Assembly (NCBI GenBank): GCA_001574975.1
Contig: KQ965817.1
Coordinates: forward strand, 94,401 to 158,400
Length of the DNA stretch: 64,000 bases
DNA from: Gonapodya prolifera JEL478
Taxonomy: Eukaryota > Monoblepharomycota > Monoblepharidomycetes > Monoblepharidales > Gonapodyaceae
Direction: 5' to 3'
Shown: positions 1-10,620 of the stretch, one piece after another
How positions within the stretch are numbered: position 1 is the first letter of the stretch
How the letters are laid out: each line of letters opens with the position of its first letter
The notes under the pieces: model-generated
Database searches by the model: none
Told to the model about the DNA's origin: nothing
What the model saw: the letters and a program-made list of their open reading frames with translations, nothing else
Translations under genes and position numbers: made by a program

Positions 1-1048
1 GACATTGATCAGCTGTTTAAAGTGCAGTGCAGAAGCTGATCAGCTTTTGTGTGAGATTACGCGAATATGCAGCTCATGAACGCACCATTCTCGTTTCCAT
101 CGGCAGTTAGCTAACCTTCGACATTAGTCTAGTTGTAAACGGTGCGGATGAATGAGCAGACCGTTCCGTTTTACTAAATTAGCGAACGAAGTTCGGTTCA
201 CACCGTTTCACTCACCGGGGTCGTCGTACTCTCAGCAATCTGTAGAATAAATATGTGACTCAGTCTATGCGTTTCATCCTCCACGGCGAGGTTCGAAAAT
301 ACCTGGAAAGTTGGGATTGATTCTTTTCACAGTGCTGTTATTGTCCGTTGCGTCCTGGAAATCCGACTGAATCGATGTGTGAACTATTTCACGCGATTTG
401 GAGATTCGATTAGCCTCGTGTGGTCGTGACGGGGTCATTAACCACCGCCGCAGAAGTATCCCTCGGTGACATGTTCATCCAAGAGAACTATGTAAATGCC
501 ACCTTTGAGGTTGGTTGGAAGTCTTCCCTGCGATATGCGCGAGTACACTGGAAGACAGATAAGAGTGCTCCATTGCAACTTAACTCTGACAACGTTCGAA
601 TATGAATGTGACTCACCGATTCGTGAAATGTCGGAGTGCTGCAGGGCGTTCGGGGATTTCCCTAGCGAGTAGTTATCAGTTGACCGAAGGTCCCAGTGTT
701 ACGCTGGATATAATGTATTTCCGAATGGCGAGGTTTGTGTCGTTTGCTGTGTAATACCTAGCGTTGAGGTGGCGGAGCGGTCCCAATCAACGCACGTGGC
801 GACATTTTCTCAACATGAAAGGCAGTGGTGGAAAACACCCACATGGTGTTGATTTTCCAAAAGTCACTCGTGTGCAGCCCCTTGATAAAGTCACTTACGA
901 TCGCTCTGTCAGCGTCGGGCCATTGCCCGTACCAAACTATGGAGACGCGCCAAACTTCGTTAGACCATGTGCCTTTTGCATCGCCCCTTCCTGCGAGAGC
1001 GAATAAGGCCAAGGAAACAAAGAAGCTCAAAAACGCTCTCCGAGCCAT
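1..1048 (-). pseudogene. EXORDIUM/PHI-1-like secreted protein, decayed paralogue (continues past window start)
   Basis: This is a broken copy of the EXORDIUM-like gene at 30,022. The ATG is at 1,046-1,048 and opens a signal peptide (MARRAFLSFFVSLALFALAG). Next comes the segment WYGQWPDADRAIVSDFIKGL, matching the paralogue's WYGVWPDADKAIVTDFVKGL. The later exons can be followed down the minus strand: YYTANDTN near 750, ISQGRLPTNLKGGIYIVLLDEH near 500, VHTSIQSDF near 370, IAEST near 230, and a GAGAATG donor exon near 80. Introns lie at the same places as in the paralogue. The frame is broken: one extra base after GPSVN (near 685), a stop after EGYFCGGG (near 430), loss of most of the exon that holds the conserved core before the HExAE motif, and stops in the last visible exon. 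It is a host gene turned pseudogene; the 3' end lies outside the window. Confidence 0.85.
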
Positions 1049-2778
1049 TTCAGTGAGGGATACTAAAGACGGAGCATCAGCGAGATATAAATGGAGTTCC
1101 GAAATCAGCGTAAGGTAGTTCACCTGAAAAAGCAATAATCAGCGGCGATTTCAGAGTGAAAACGTCTACTTCCGTTACGCTGTTCCTCCCAAGCGACGGG
1201 TAAAGATTGGAATGAAATGACCGAAAGATTCGAGAGACCCGAATGACCCTGCCTTATGACCTGCCCGTCAGTCCTCGTCGTGACTCTTCGTGGCAAAATT
1301 CCGCGCCAAGATCACTGAGTCACTCTCGTGGCGGTTGGAGGGTATTGCTCTCTGAGAGAGATTGTTCGGACACACAGACAGGCGGACAAGCGGACAAACA
1401 GGGGGATTCTCTGACCGGTGCCATATTACGCTACCCTCTATGCCGGTGGATCACTGCGGTAGGATGTCAGAGAACCCACCACCGGCGGCAGCGTCGTCAA
1501 GTCTAAGTACACGTCAAATAAGTTAAACGCCAGTACCGCAGCTGGACCCTCTTGATGGTTGTAAAAGATGGAGTGTCCTCATCACCCGTTGCTCGTTTCG
1601 TGCTCCCGCAGACACGCGCATCATTGATTGGGGGTCGCAAGGCGACACCCGGCAAGGAGACTCGGCACGTTGACAGACCCAGCCCGCGCCCCCTTGTCGC
1701 TATTGATGTCTCCGGAGGAGTGGAGCCTTAAGCGATCGGGAATCTTGGTGGTGTTAGGGAATAGTCTGGTAATCCAGGCCCAACGGTGACCTTGTCCGAG
1801 CGCTTGCTGCGGTTGCACTCGCGGGCCGCGTTGGGTCTGGAACTTTGCGCGGGCACTTTTGTCGAAACCGCATTGCACACGACCGGCCTCCGGAATAACG
1901 GGGAAAAAAATTCACATTGAAGTTCAAGATCAGAAGCATCCTAGACGTCGGCCGGAAGCAATCCTCGGACTCTCTCTCTCCTTGTGCGTGCTCGTGTGTG
2001 GTCGAGTCCTCTCGTTCTCGCGATTTAACGCAGGAAACAACTCTCCGTCAGTGAAAAGGCATCCATCATCCTATTTTGGCGCGGAATTTTGGCGGAAAAC
2101 CGCACCAATCGCCGGTAGTCCCCACGGCTGCATGTTTCCGAAAATGTAAAGCAGAATCGTTTCGAGGGGCAATCCAATCTCCGAAGTCTTCGGTATTGCC
2201 ACCGAGCTGGATGATATAGTTCTTTTGTGTGGCGTGGATGTGTTTCGGGTGCTGGATATCATCTCGGACGGTTCGAATGATGGTACGGGAACCGAAACCC
2301 GTTTATTTATCACCCGCGAATGGTCTTCCATCTGCCTTTGCTCTCAGCTGGTTACGCCATGGCTTCTGGATCGTGGGGGACTGGATAAAAGCCTCGTGGG
2401 CTCTGGTCCGAGTGCAAAACAAGTTCTTGAAAGTTTGCGGAGCTCTGCCATTGCAAACGAACTGCAGACGGAATATCAATTATTTTTTTCCTTATAAATT
2501 GTTTAAATATATGTCATCGATGTGTACGCGGGCAAGGCTCATGCAATGCAGGACGAATTCATTCGCAATAAACTACCGCACCCGCATCCACCACCTTGTC
2601 ACCCTTCAACGACCTCCTCCTTGTGTCTCAGACTCGCAAACAATCCGTATTTCATCGACTGACGTTCTCGAGTAAGTGCTGGAATTGGATTTTGTGCCTT
2701 GAATGTATAGGTGCGCCCAACTACACCATAAACTTCATTGGATTCATTGTTGGCTTGACCAAGAGGTTACGCCACCCA
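1049..2778. other. Intergenic stretch, no gene supported
   Basis: Several short open frames overlap on both strands but none shows a recognisable motif or a consistent exon chain. The only structured element is the dispersed repeat at about 1,372-1,622, listed separately. Confidence 0.5.
1372..1622 (-). repeat. Dispersed repeat, copy 1 (inverted match to 46,530-46,780)
   Basis: Read on the minus strand, this block matches 46,530-46,780 for about 250 bases, with clear shared runs such as CATCAAGAGGGTCCAGCT, TAGCGTAATATGGCACCGGT and CAGAGAATCCCCCTGT, and scattered substitutions and small indels in between. It has no open frame of note and I saw no terminal inverted repeats. The family is unknown; it could be a SINE-like or MITE-like unit. 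Confidence 0.8.
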
Positions 2779-3078
2779 TCAGCTTGGGGGGAATTTTACA
2801 ACTAGCGTTTTTCCACTCCCGGTTGCGGTATTGAGACAGAAATCGCGACTCTCCAGGGCAACAACGTCGCAAATCGCGTCTTCCTGCACGCCAGTAAGAC
2901 TTTGAAACTCGAGCCGTGCACCAAACTCCTTCGTTATATAGGCGATCAGCGTTTCGCGATCGCGGGGGTACGCTCGAGGCATCCGGACTCGAAAATGCCA
3001 CAAACCGCCAATCAATGAGTCCGAGCTCGAGCACGAAAGAGACGATGCTCTGCACTCACATTCATTTACAGTCTCCAA
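2779..3078 (-). pseudogene. Helicase ATPase-domain fragment
   Basis: A 99-codon open frame carries a Q-motif-like stretch (FQSLTGVQEDAI) followed by a Walker A loop (ATGSGKT), the order seen at the start of DEAD/RecQ-type helicase domains. After the Walker A region the frame ends (VVKFPPS, stop), and I could not find DEAD/DEAH box, motif III or motif VI in the 700 bases downstream. It is therefore probably a fragment or dead copy. An intron at 2,780 leading to a missed exon is possible. The exact helicase family is not decidable from this length. Confidence 0.4.
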
Positions 3079-3567
3079 GTCCTTTGCGGGGCGGATGTCC
3101 TCGAACGAAGGGAAAATGATGTGTTTTGTGGACGCGGCGAGCTCAGACAGGTTCGGGTTTCACCCCGGGGCGGTCAAAAAGTCAGTCTAAATACACGCAA
3201 TGTACTCGACAAGAATAAATGCACAGTTCAAAGCCGAGAATCCGGTCAGTTCTTTCACAATTCAATTCTTTGTGTCGCTGCCCGCGGAAAGTTCCAGCCT
3301 CTAAGGTGCACCCTTTCAGTGCAGGTGCCAGCCGGATTCCTTAGAGAGCGGCAAACCAGCCTAGTCGGGAAGTGTTGTGGAAGAACTTTGGTCGCTCAGC
3401 GCACGCATCTTCGAGTCAAATCGTTTTTGCGTCGTGAATAAATGCATATCTTTGTGAGCACTAGCAACACCGCTATTCTATGATACATTCACATCAGTCC
3501 CAGCTTCATCGCAAGAAACCATTTTTAGTAAAGCTCTCTCTTGCACCGAACACCAACCACCAACTCA
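3079..3567. other. Intergenic stretch between helicase fragment and Prp17
   Basis: No supported gene. It should hold the Prp17 3' end. The stop at 3,568-3,570 overlaps a GTGAGT, so a further tiny exon here cannot be excluded, but the next plausible acceptor would also give a stop almost at once. Confidence 0.4.
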
Positions 3568-6129
3568 CTATTTGATTGTACCGTCCCACGAGCACGTCGC
3601 AACCTTCGAAGTTTCATGCGGGTGCCACTCCACTCCCATGACGACCTGCTCGTGCGCGCGCCATTTCCTAAAGAGATTCACCGAGTCGGCGAAAGTCGGA
3701 TCAACAGGCGGTCAACACTCTCTCTTCCAAAATTCCGCGCTCTGCTCTCCCCGCCCCAACTCACTTCAGAATCTTGGTCGTCTTCCAATCCCACGCCCAC
3801 ACCTTGCCCTCACCGTCGCCGCTCAGGATGAACCTGCCATCGGCAGAAAACGCCGGCTGGCACGCGTACCCGGCGACGACATGGCCCGCAAACCGCTTCT
3901 TGCGGTTCAGGCTGAACCGGTCCCGTGCAGAGTAGATCTGGATCTGGTTATCTAGGGAAGTGCAGGCGAGCCATTTCTCTGCGGAATTGTGGTCGAGGGG
4001 TTGATGATGGTCATGAAACAGATCCGAGGGACTTCTGCAGTACCGTCAACTCACTATTCGGCGACACCGTAACCGCTGGCATAGAATGCATCGTCGGCTC
4101 CGCAACATACTTGATCACGACCGGGATCCCCGTCTCCCACACACGCAGGGTCTTATCGTCCGACGTGCTGACGAACCGCCGCCCGTCCTCCACGAACGTC
4201 ACGCTATTCACGGGACCCAGGTGCTGGTCGTACTCCTGGATGATCGTGGGGGCGCCAGTGTTGGGGTCCAAGGCATTTAGGTCGTACTTGTGGAGAGTGT
4301 GGGGTGGGGTGAAGTAGGGTGAGGCGGGGTTAGTGATGGGGCGGAAAGAAGGTGAAGGAAGAAGAGATTGCACAACGCACTTGCATGATTTTCTTGTCCG
4401 AGCATCCCGCCAAGATAATGTTCTGCTCCTTGGGGTGGAACCGCACGCAGTAGGGAATCCGCGGGCCCGATATCCTCTGAATGCACTTCCCTAAACATCA
4501 TCACAACAATATCAGCCCTCGCACCTTCACAATCCCTCTCCCATGCCGACCGACACCCACCAGTCTCAGTATCCCACAACTTAATCCACCGATCATAACT
4601 CGCCGTGAGGAACTTTGTGCCCTCGTTATTGAACCAGATATCGCGGACGCCCTTGGCGTGGCCCATGTACGTGCGCAGGCAGCGGCGGTCGTTGTAGCAA
4701 TCCCACAGCTTGACCTTGCCGTCCATGCTGCATGATAGGAGCATGTGTCCCGAGTTGGGGAAGAACCGGATCGCGTTGACGCCTTTGGTGTGGCCCGTCC
4801 TGTGGATTTCCTGTGTCAGTCGAAATGCTGGGAGAACAACATCCCGCCCATCCCCCATCCCACGGTACCCTCGACTCCGGTAACGTACCACGTGTGAATG
4901 ACCTTCTTAGGCAAGAAGCACTCCTGCGACCCAGGATCTCCCATCAAATCGATGCCCTGATCCTTAGGCACGGCCATGTAGGTCCTACCGAGGTAGTCCC
5001 GCTCCTCCTTGCCATGAAACGTCGTCTTCTCATTACCCTCCTCTAACTCCGCCTCGGCGCCCGCCTCGGCTCTCCTCTTCTCCCACAGCTCCTTCCGTGA
5101 CGGCCGCGCCTTACCGTCCGATAGCGCCTCAGCGAGAGCAACCTCGTCCGGCGTGGGTCCGATCGGGGCCCGGTAGGTCTCGCCCTCGTAACCCGCCCAG
5201 GGCCCCAAATACCCTTCGACGTCGCCAGGGTCCCCACGTTCCTTGCGTTTGCGTTTGGCGGCGGCCGCGACGGGGTCGACCGGTTGCGGGAGGGACACGG
5301 AGGCGGGGACGCCCACGCCCTCGCTCTGTCGTGCCATTTCGCGCAGCTTCTCTGCGTCCTTGACGGNCACGTCCCACTCGCGGGCCTTTTGCAGGGTGTC
5401 CTTCTTGATGGACTGGTACACGTCTGCGCCCTCGAGCGCGTTGGCCTTGACGACGTCCCCGACGTATCGTTCCTCGGCGCCGTCGAGAATGGCGGTGGGG
5501 TCAACGGCGTACCCGAATGACATGTAGGTGCGTTGTTGGGCGAGGAAGATGTGGTCGGAGAGTTGGGTGGATTCGTAGGAGCCTGTGTGTCGCGCGGGTG
5601 TGGATATCAGTAGCAGGAGTGATGGGGGAAAGAAATGTGCCATGCAAAACAAGTTGTCAGTAGGGGAACGAGAATGAAAGGCGCCAGTGTCACTCACCGT
5701 TGACTGTATTCCCCCGCATCTTCTCCGCCTCGCTCTTGAAGGGGTTTTCCGGCCCGAGCACGGCACGCGACAAGTCCTCGTATGGAATGTTGTGCTTGAG
5801 CTCCTTCTGTCCCGTGCTGACAAGATGCCGGTTTGACGCGATGTCCTGCAGGAGAGAACACCCTTTGTCAACCAGGAGAACAGTGACACGCAGACCACGA
5901 GCGAGTCCTAGTCTCCACCAACACCACGCTCTGTTCCATTCCATCGCAAAACAGCTGAGTCTCTCCGCTCGTCCCCTTCCCCTTATCCCGTCCCGTTCTC
6001 CACACGCACCTCGACTGCGACTTCCGGCGCGGCGTCCACTCGCAGTCGTTTCAGCAAAGGACCAGAAGTCTCCGGTGCTGCGTCACTCATGTCATCGTCC
6101 GACGAGCCGTAGCGGGTCAGAACGTCCAT
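3568..6129 (-). CDS. CDC40: Pre-mRNA splicing factor Prp17/Cdc40 (WD40)
   Basis: Second-step splicing factor of the spliceosome, expected in the nucleus. Eight exons (6129-6010, 5845-5698, 5582-4889, 4799-4561, 4490-4381, 4286-4055, 3978-3765, 3667-3568) close in phase to 618 aa. The N-terminus is acidic ([13 protein letters not shown]). The middle has the family stretch LPKKVIHTW just before the propeller. WD repeats follow: [72 protein letters not shown], and a final [20 protein letters not shown]. Blades such as [19 protein letters not shown] are hallmarks of Prp17. The protein stops right after SWDGTIK, a few residues shorter than the usual IKLWD end. One ambiguous base (5,367) falls in exon 3. 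Identity is secure. Confidence 0.95.
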
Positions 6130-7399
6130 CGTTTTGGTGTTGCGGGTTGTTGGATTTCTGACCAAAGCTCACAATCCACTTCAACTCAAGTAGATATTAA
6201 CACAGAAGACTTGAAGATTCGGACTGCGATAACTGTGAAAGAGCGGAGTGGTTGCGTTGCTAACGTACCGTCGTCTCTCCTGAATATGAAATGAACTCCA
6301 AAAGAACTATGATCGCCCCTATTATGGACAGACAGCGGAGCACAATATCACGCTTTTGTCTTCAAATTTCTTGCGATGGTGAGAGAGTCTGAAAGAGAGA
6401 GGAAAATGGTTGCACAGTCGAATGGCAAAACTCTCGGCTGATTTCTGGAACACGACTCCATGTTACTCGGGCGATCCACCCGCGCGCTGGTCCCGGTCGT
6501 GCCAGCTCGCACGCTTCTCGCTGGTGCACGGTGCCTCTCCACCGAATGGGTTGCTCGCCCAAACCGCAACCCTGTCGGCGTCACAGTGAACAAGACTTCT
6601 GACGTGTAACATCTTGCACCGATTCCGAGCCCTTTTTTCGGAACACTCGCTGGTCGCACGCGCTGACGCGGACATGCTTTCTCTTCGGACATCGCTCGAT
6701 AGCCCACCGCTTCCGCTGGACATGTCCGCCGAAGAAGCGAACTGCCAACTTGGTGCTCCAAACTCGGCGTCGAACCCACACGTCGTCACAATAGACACGA
6801 AAAAGATATTCGTGATGGACCTGGATGAGTATCGTCGACCGACAGGGACGTTCACGGCTATTGAAGTCGCTTGTGATGATGATCTGAACAATATGAATGA
6901 GCACTCCCGGGTGTAGCTTGTGTTGATGGTAAGCCAATCATCTTTGTGGCATCAAGTTACGTGGAAAGAATCCGCGGACTAAAATCGCTGGATGACCCGA
7001 GCTAGTGCATAACGAGTATACACAAGTTAGTCGATGGTGCCAAGTACACCATTGATTTTGGAGTGGTCTTTTAGGGGACGGTTTTTGGTGATTTCTGAGA
7101 ACGCAGGGCGATCATATCGTGCCAAGATGCGTCGACGCGCTCTAGTTGAGCACCATCAAGAAGCAATGTTTCGCAAGTGGTTGGAGATTATGTTTCCGTC
7201 GGGGAGGCCGAAGGGCCGCTGGGGTAGTGCTAGCTGATAGATTAGCGCAAGTGTTGAGTTTGAAATCTTTTCCGAAATAAAGTGCAAGTGTTCCCTCCTT
7301 GTCTGAATGGACTCGACTCTCGGCTGGTGGCAACATGAAATTCCATTTTGTGAGCTAAAACGTCGAACTACAGTAATTACATGGCAAGGTGTTCATGGG
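6130..7399. other. Intergenic stretch upstream of Prp17
   Basis: Holds the Prp17 promoter at its left end and the Nudix 3' region at its right end. Overlapping open frames around 6,350-6,940 on both strands show no motif and no exon chain, so I call no gene. Confidence 0.4.
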
Positions 7400-8417
7400 T
7401 CACGTTGTGTCATTGTTGGTCGGCTCTTCTTGAGTTTTGGTCCCGCCCGTGGGAGCCTTCGTCTCTTCTTTGTCAGTCTTCACCACGTCAGCCGGGCCGA
7501 ATTTCGAGAACCATAACCGTACTGCCTGTTTGTTGCAAAGAGACGGACGTGGAGCATCAGCACACGACCCGCTCGAATCCCCCTCCCGCCCCGGTCCCCC
7601 CGGCACGTTCCTCTCACCTCTTCATGCTTCTCATACGCCATTTCTCCCCCCTCCGGCACCTGGGTCACGACGATCCGTTCCGTCGCTTCGCCGCTCGGCG
7701 TGAACTTTGGGAGATTGCTTTGCCGTTGGGCGTGGGCAAGACCGAATGTGAGGAGGAAGGATGAAGTGGGCGAGGTGTGCACGGAAACGATGTGGAAGAG
7801 CGTAATCTGGCCGTGTGACGGCGGGTGAGGGGTTGCGGTACTTGATTTTGCAACGAGATGGTGCTTCGGCACTCACTTCTTCAGGCCTGGTTCTTATCGA
7901 CGTTTCCTGCCCAGCAAAAATCAAACGACATGTCGTTCATCACCACCTCACCCCATGTGCTCGACCTGTCCCAATGCCCAAAGAACCGAACGCCCTCACC
8001 TCCCTCAGCTCCCTCGCCGCCGCCTGCTGCCACGTCTCGTCCACCTCCATGAACCCTCCAGGCACCGCAAGCTTGCCCGGCGTGTCCACGTTGGGCCCGC
8101 GGCGGATCAAGACGAGTCCCGTGGGTCGATCGTCCTCCTACAAATGGCACATGAAATCGAACGAAGCAATCGACAGTCAGCCAGCCGAGGATGGATCGCT
8201 TTGAATTGCCAGCGGTACTCAACGTCCCGCGACTCACATCCCCGACAATCACCGGAACGATCGCCAGTGCAACAGGCAAGGGGCTCTGGTCCGACTTGTT
8301 TGCGCATCGTTCGCACACGCGCGGGAATCGGGCCCGCGGGTCGGGCCATTTGGCGCCGCAGAAGCCACAGTGCGAGTTGCGGGCGGGTGCGCGGGCGGAT
8401 GTGGGTGGTTGGGACAT
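7400..8417 (-). CDS. Nudix hydrolase with N-terminal zinc ribbon
   Basis: Five exons (8417-8238, 8137-8000, 7906-7877, 7806-7618, 7525-7400) close in phase to 220 aa. Residues about 17-40 form a CxxC...CxxC ribbon (CGFCGAKW...VCERCA), as in NADH-pyrophosphatase-like Nudix proteins. The Nudix box is GGFMEVDETWQQAAARELRE joined across an intron to ETSI: it fits GX5EX7REUXEEXGU except that the late Gly is Ser. The catalytic REXXEE glutamates are present. The box is split by an intron, and the next exon is only 30 nt. The C-terminal tail is lysine- and glutamate-rich. It should hydrolyse a nucleoside-diphosphate-linked substrate; which one cannot be read from sequence. No targeting signal is obvious. 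Confidence 0.9.
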
Positions 8418-8577
8418 GAGGTCGTGATTGGAGGGTCTCTGCAAGCACGTCTTCACTTCGAGTAACATTACTACGGAATGAAATTGCAAATTTGGAGCTT
8501 TTGTTGCAAGAAACATATCACTGGAGACTCCGCCTATGAGATTATTTGCACAGGAAACCCAGACACACCGAGAAGAT

Positions 8578-10620
8578 CTATGCAGACGCCGCAACCTGCA
8601 CATCCTCCTCCGCCGATTCGTCGCTCGCCAGCACATGCCACCTGTTGACATTCCTCTCCTCGACGCGCGCCCGGTACCTCTTGATATGCTCCTCATACAC
8701 GCCCCCGCAGCTGGTGAAACTCCTCGTCAACGGCTGCAAGGAGCTTGCGCGCGTCTCCACGTGAGACCATGTACGGCCTGTCCTCCGCAAGAACCCTGTC
8801 CACGTCCACGACCATAGAGACGACGGTCTGGTTGCCGTAGGTGGTTATGCTGATGCCAAGGTGTGTTTGAAGGGTGAGACTATTCCCTGGATATAGATTT
8901 TGTTGCCTTTGAGTATTGTTCACAAATTTCAAGATTCTGGAGCTGATACTTACAATCCATTGCTGAATTGGTATTTGCACCCTCTGAAACTATTGTTTTG
9001 GGCCAGGCTGGGAGGTAACCAAAGTGTGAGCAGAGCATCCATGGCTATTTCAGTGCTGATCAACATTGATGATCACACCATGCATTTTCTGTGTTGCAGT
9101 CTGCACCAACCATTTCCTCACACTGAATCAAATATTAATCTGTTTGGTAGGTGATTTAATGTTTGCCACAATGAAGTTTTACCTTACCCTTATGGCAACA
9201 AAATTGTTGACAGCTGACAGTGCCATCCACATATACAAATGCAGAGCAATACTTTTCTTGGTGGTGTGCATTTCCTTGAAGACAACCTGCAGTCTCTTTA
9301 GTGAAGAGGTATTTCCTGATCTTGGGAATGAAACAGTCCAGTTTGAAGTTTGGTTGGACAGGCTTCTATCATCTACTTTGCGCTGAGATAAGGACTACAA
9401 ATGGGTAGCTGGGTTGTGCATGCTAGGTAAAGCAATGAAATGATTACAAGAAAGATACATCCTCATGAGAAAGACCAAAGTGAAACTTTCCTTTTTCAAC
9501 CTGCTGCTTTGCATTCAGGAACCTCTCCACACCTCCCACCACAAAAGCCACCAAGACATCATTTGCAGCAGCGCCAAACACATTGTTGCAAGCCTTCACA
9601 GTTCTGAGGGGTACCGGCTAAGACCAAGCAACCTGCTTTGTGGTCAGCTGAGCAATATTTACAGCCTTTGTATCATCTTCCACTTTCTGGCCTTTGCCTG
9701 GTTCAAGGTTCCTGCTGTGGGCCATAAACATGTTCTGGGTGGGGCCGGAATGAGCTGCAGGAGACTTGTAATAAAGACACAAATGCCCTGGACAAATGTG
9801 AAAAGCTGCTGCATTGAGGACAGCAAGCTTGTAAAATTGTTGCTGGACTGCTGAGAGAGTTTCCTTGAAGTCATGGGCCAGCCTTTTAGAAATGTCAGGG
9901 TATCCATTTGAGAAGTACTTTTCAGGTACTCTTCCCACTTGTTCTCTGTCCCAGTCCTGTATACCACATTTTGAGGGGCCACAGGGGCAGTCTTAGTGTG
10001 GTCAGTTGATGAAACTAACTGGAGCACTGAATAATAGTTCCATACTTTGTTAGTAAACATGTCTTGTGACTCTCACAGGTTTGCAAGAGTCCATCTCCAT
10101 CATTCAACCTGTGGTGTAATTTGACCAGAATAGCACACTTAGATCCCTTTCAGTCACAATGTTGCAATTTTTAAAGTATCCAGAACAGAACCAAAGAGGC
10201 TGAAATTTATACTCACATAGTCAAGTCCTGTGAGCAGGTATGCTTTCCAAAGAGGCTTATCCCATGTAAGAGGACTCTAAAATACTTCTGCTACCATATC
10301 TTGAAGCTCTTTGTTTGTGCCAGGTGGGGCCTTCCAGGGAGATGTCAATGCTGATGTCATCATCCTAACAACCAGCCAGAATGCAACACTCATCAGATCA
10401 ATCTGTTCAGTATGTTCACTGATATTCTCCACCTCATATGAGCATTGCAAACTTTGGTCTTCCAAATAGGCCCTTCCAATCATTCAGGTCCACATAATGT
10501 GACAGTCTTGCGTCAAGACCTGCAAAGTAATCTTGCAATTGAATTGTAAGAGTGTCCAGCATAATGTTGGAGGCCAAAATGAGGAGTGTGGCCAGATTGC
10601 CATAAAGTCCTGGTGGTTAA
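8578..10620 (-). pseudogene. Wax ester synthase/diacylglycerol acyltransferase (WS/DGAT) remnant
   Basis: Successive pieces on the minus strand follow the WS/DGAT order. There is a hydrophobic N-terminal part (LYGNLATLLILASNI, about 10,600), then PLWKAYLLTGLDY followed by GTGAGT, then the acyltransferase active-site motif HHRLNDG (HHxxxDG, 10,096-10,116). After that come VAWS...PVPLRTVKACNNVFG and AANDVLVAFVVGGVERFL (about 9,540-9,640), VTSQPGPKQ (equivalent of SNVPGP, about 9,015), and the C-terminal HLGISITTYGNQTVVSMVVD (about 8,850). Frames are interrupted by stops (for example TAG after VAWS) and shifts, including one in a G run near 8,707. Everything above 8,836 is CpG-poor while the last 260 bases are CpG-normal. 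The live enzyme would make neutral lipids at the ER; this copy cannot. Confidence 0.8.

Noticed and set aside
2071-2331. Extension of the helicase fragment
   Set aside because: I looked for motifs II to VI on the minus strand below 2,779 and found none, so the fragment was not extended.
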